Shown here: positions 6,034 to 6,321 of the stretch, piece by piece
Position numbering within the stretch: the first letter of the stretch is position 1
Layout: every line of letters begins with the position of its first letter
Source of the DNA: Gammaproteobacteria bacterium
GTDB taxonomy: Bacteria > Pseudomonadota > Gammaproteobacteria > Methylococcales > Methylomonadaceae
DNA length: 6,321 bases
Assembly (NCBI GenBank): GCA_024511045.1
Contig: JANEMG010000153.1
Location: 1-6,321, forward strand
Reading direction: 5' to 3'
The notes under the pieces: model-generated
What the model was told of the DNA's origin: nothing
The model's database searches: none
Seen by the model: only the letters and a program-made list of their open reading frames with translations
Program-made: the position numbers and the translations under genes

Positions 6034-6194
6034 ACAAATTGCGTAACTACTCACCCCTGCCGGAAGAAGCCCCTGCAGGTGGTCTGTGCAGGAAGTGTCT
6101 TTAGCAAGGATGCCAAAGCCAAGCCTGCAGGGACGTATTCATGGCGTCTTCCGGAACAGACCACCCATAGGGGCCCGAGTAGTAACCAAATTGC
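6034..6194. repeat. Imperfect inverted repeat, possible MITE-like or palindromic intergenic element
   Basis: The two ends mirror each other. Outer arms are TTGCGTAACTACTC (6039-6052) and GAGTAGTAACCAAA (6178-6191), 11 of 14 positions complementary. Inner arms are GCCCCT..TGGTCTGT (6069-6087) against ACAGACCA..AGGGGC (6156-6174), two perfect blocks of 6 and 8 bp with equal spacing. CCGGAAGA (6060-6067) also matches TCTTCCGG (6147-6154). Two copies of the palindrome CCTGCAGG sit at 6072-6079 and 6124-6131. No transposase is present and I could not see a clear target-site duplication. It separates the b561 gene from the window edge and would sit in or near that gene's promoter. The class is inferred, since copy number cannot be judged from one window. 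Confidence 0.5.
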
Positions 6195-6321
6195 TGAGCA
6201 ATCGAGGTAAATGCAAAACTCGAAAAGCCAGTGAATTTTTTGGCTAACTGGCGCCAAAACAAGGGGATAAGGAGGGGCGTGTCTGGTGCCTATTTGTTAT
6301 GATAGGCGCTCCAAAACTCAA
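6195..6321. other. Remainder of the non-coding right end, with two short hairpins
   Basis: With the inverted repeat this completes the gene-free stretch 6005-6321. It has two hairpins: TTTTGGC (6238-6244) with GCCAAAA (6253-6259), a perfect 7-bp stem with an 8-nt loop, and GTGCCTAT (6286-6293) with ATAGGCGC (6302-6309), 8 bp including one G-T pair. Neither is followed by a T-run on either strand, so terminator function is not supported. I see no convincing promoter or gene. Short open frames here lack ribosome binding sites. Confidence 0.4.

Noticed and set aside
6110..6247. Small plus-strand open frame of 45 codons (MPKPSLQGRIHGV...)
   Set aside because: It lies inside the inverted repeat, has no ribosome binding site, and such strings are expected by-products of repeat sequence.
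6051..6257. 68-codon minus-strand open frame over the repeat
   Set aside because: It crosses the repeat arms, has no recognisable motif, and stops 46 nt before the b561 start. A coding function is unsupported.

Overview
The window looks like a piece of a proteobacterial chromosome, most likely gammaproteobacterial. The evidence is moderate-to-high GC, a PhnD-type binding protein paired with a PAS-GGDEF-EAL protein, a bacterial cytochrome b561, and a carboxynorspermidine decarboxylase-like gene. No rRNA, tRNA, CRISPR array or transposase gene was seen, and the species cannot be fixed from the sequence alone.

Layout. The first 1.44 kb is on the + strand: the 3' end of an unrecognised gene, then, 8 nt later, an intact NspC-like PLP decarboxylase of polyamine synthesis. 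It converges, with a 21-nt gap, on a long minus-strand cluster that should be read from right to left. That cluster is (i) a cytochrome b561 / DUF3611-like membrane fusion (6004 to 4883), (ii) a PhnD-family periplasmic binding protein (4758 to 3838), and (iii) overlapping it by an ATGA, a membrane PAS-GGDEF-EAL cyclic-di-GMP protein (3841 to 1464). The rightmost 317 bases hold no convincing gene. They contain an imperfect inverted repeat that resembles a small non-autonomous mobile element, plus two short hairpins.

How it may work. The PhnD-like protein and the c-di-GMP enzyme look like a sensor pair: a periplasmic ligand binder reporting to a transmembrane GGDEF-EAL protein. The arrangement parallels NspS-MbaA of Vibrio, although the binding protein here is of another family. 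A polyamine gene of the nspC type lies next door, which makes the parallel worth testing. The b561 fusion adds a possible membrane redox component.

The most striking observation is damage or recoding. Both long minus-strand membrane genes are interrupted by an in-frame TGA, with perfectly conserved protein continuing on the far side (codons at 5806-5804 and 2684-2682). The GGDEF-EAL gene also has an apparent one-base deletion near 3323. phnD between them, and nspC opposite, are intact. TGA is clearly used as a normal stop at the phnD/sensor ATGA overlap. The interruptions are therefore best read as recent nonsense and frameshift mutations or sequence errors. A context-dependent readthrough remains possible but unproven.
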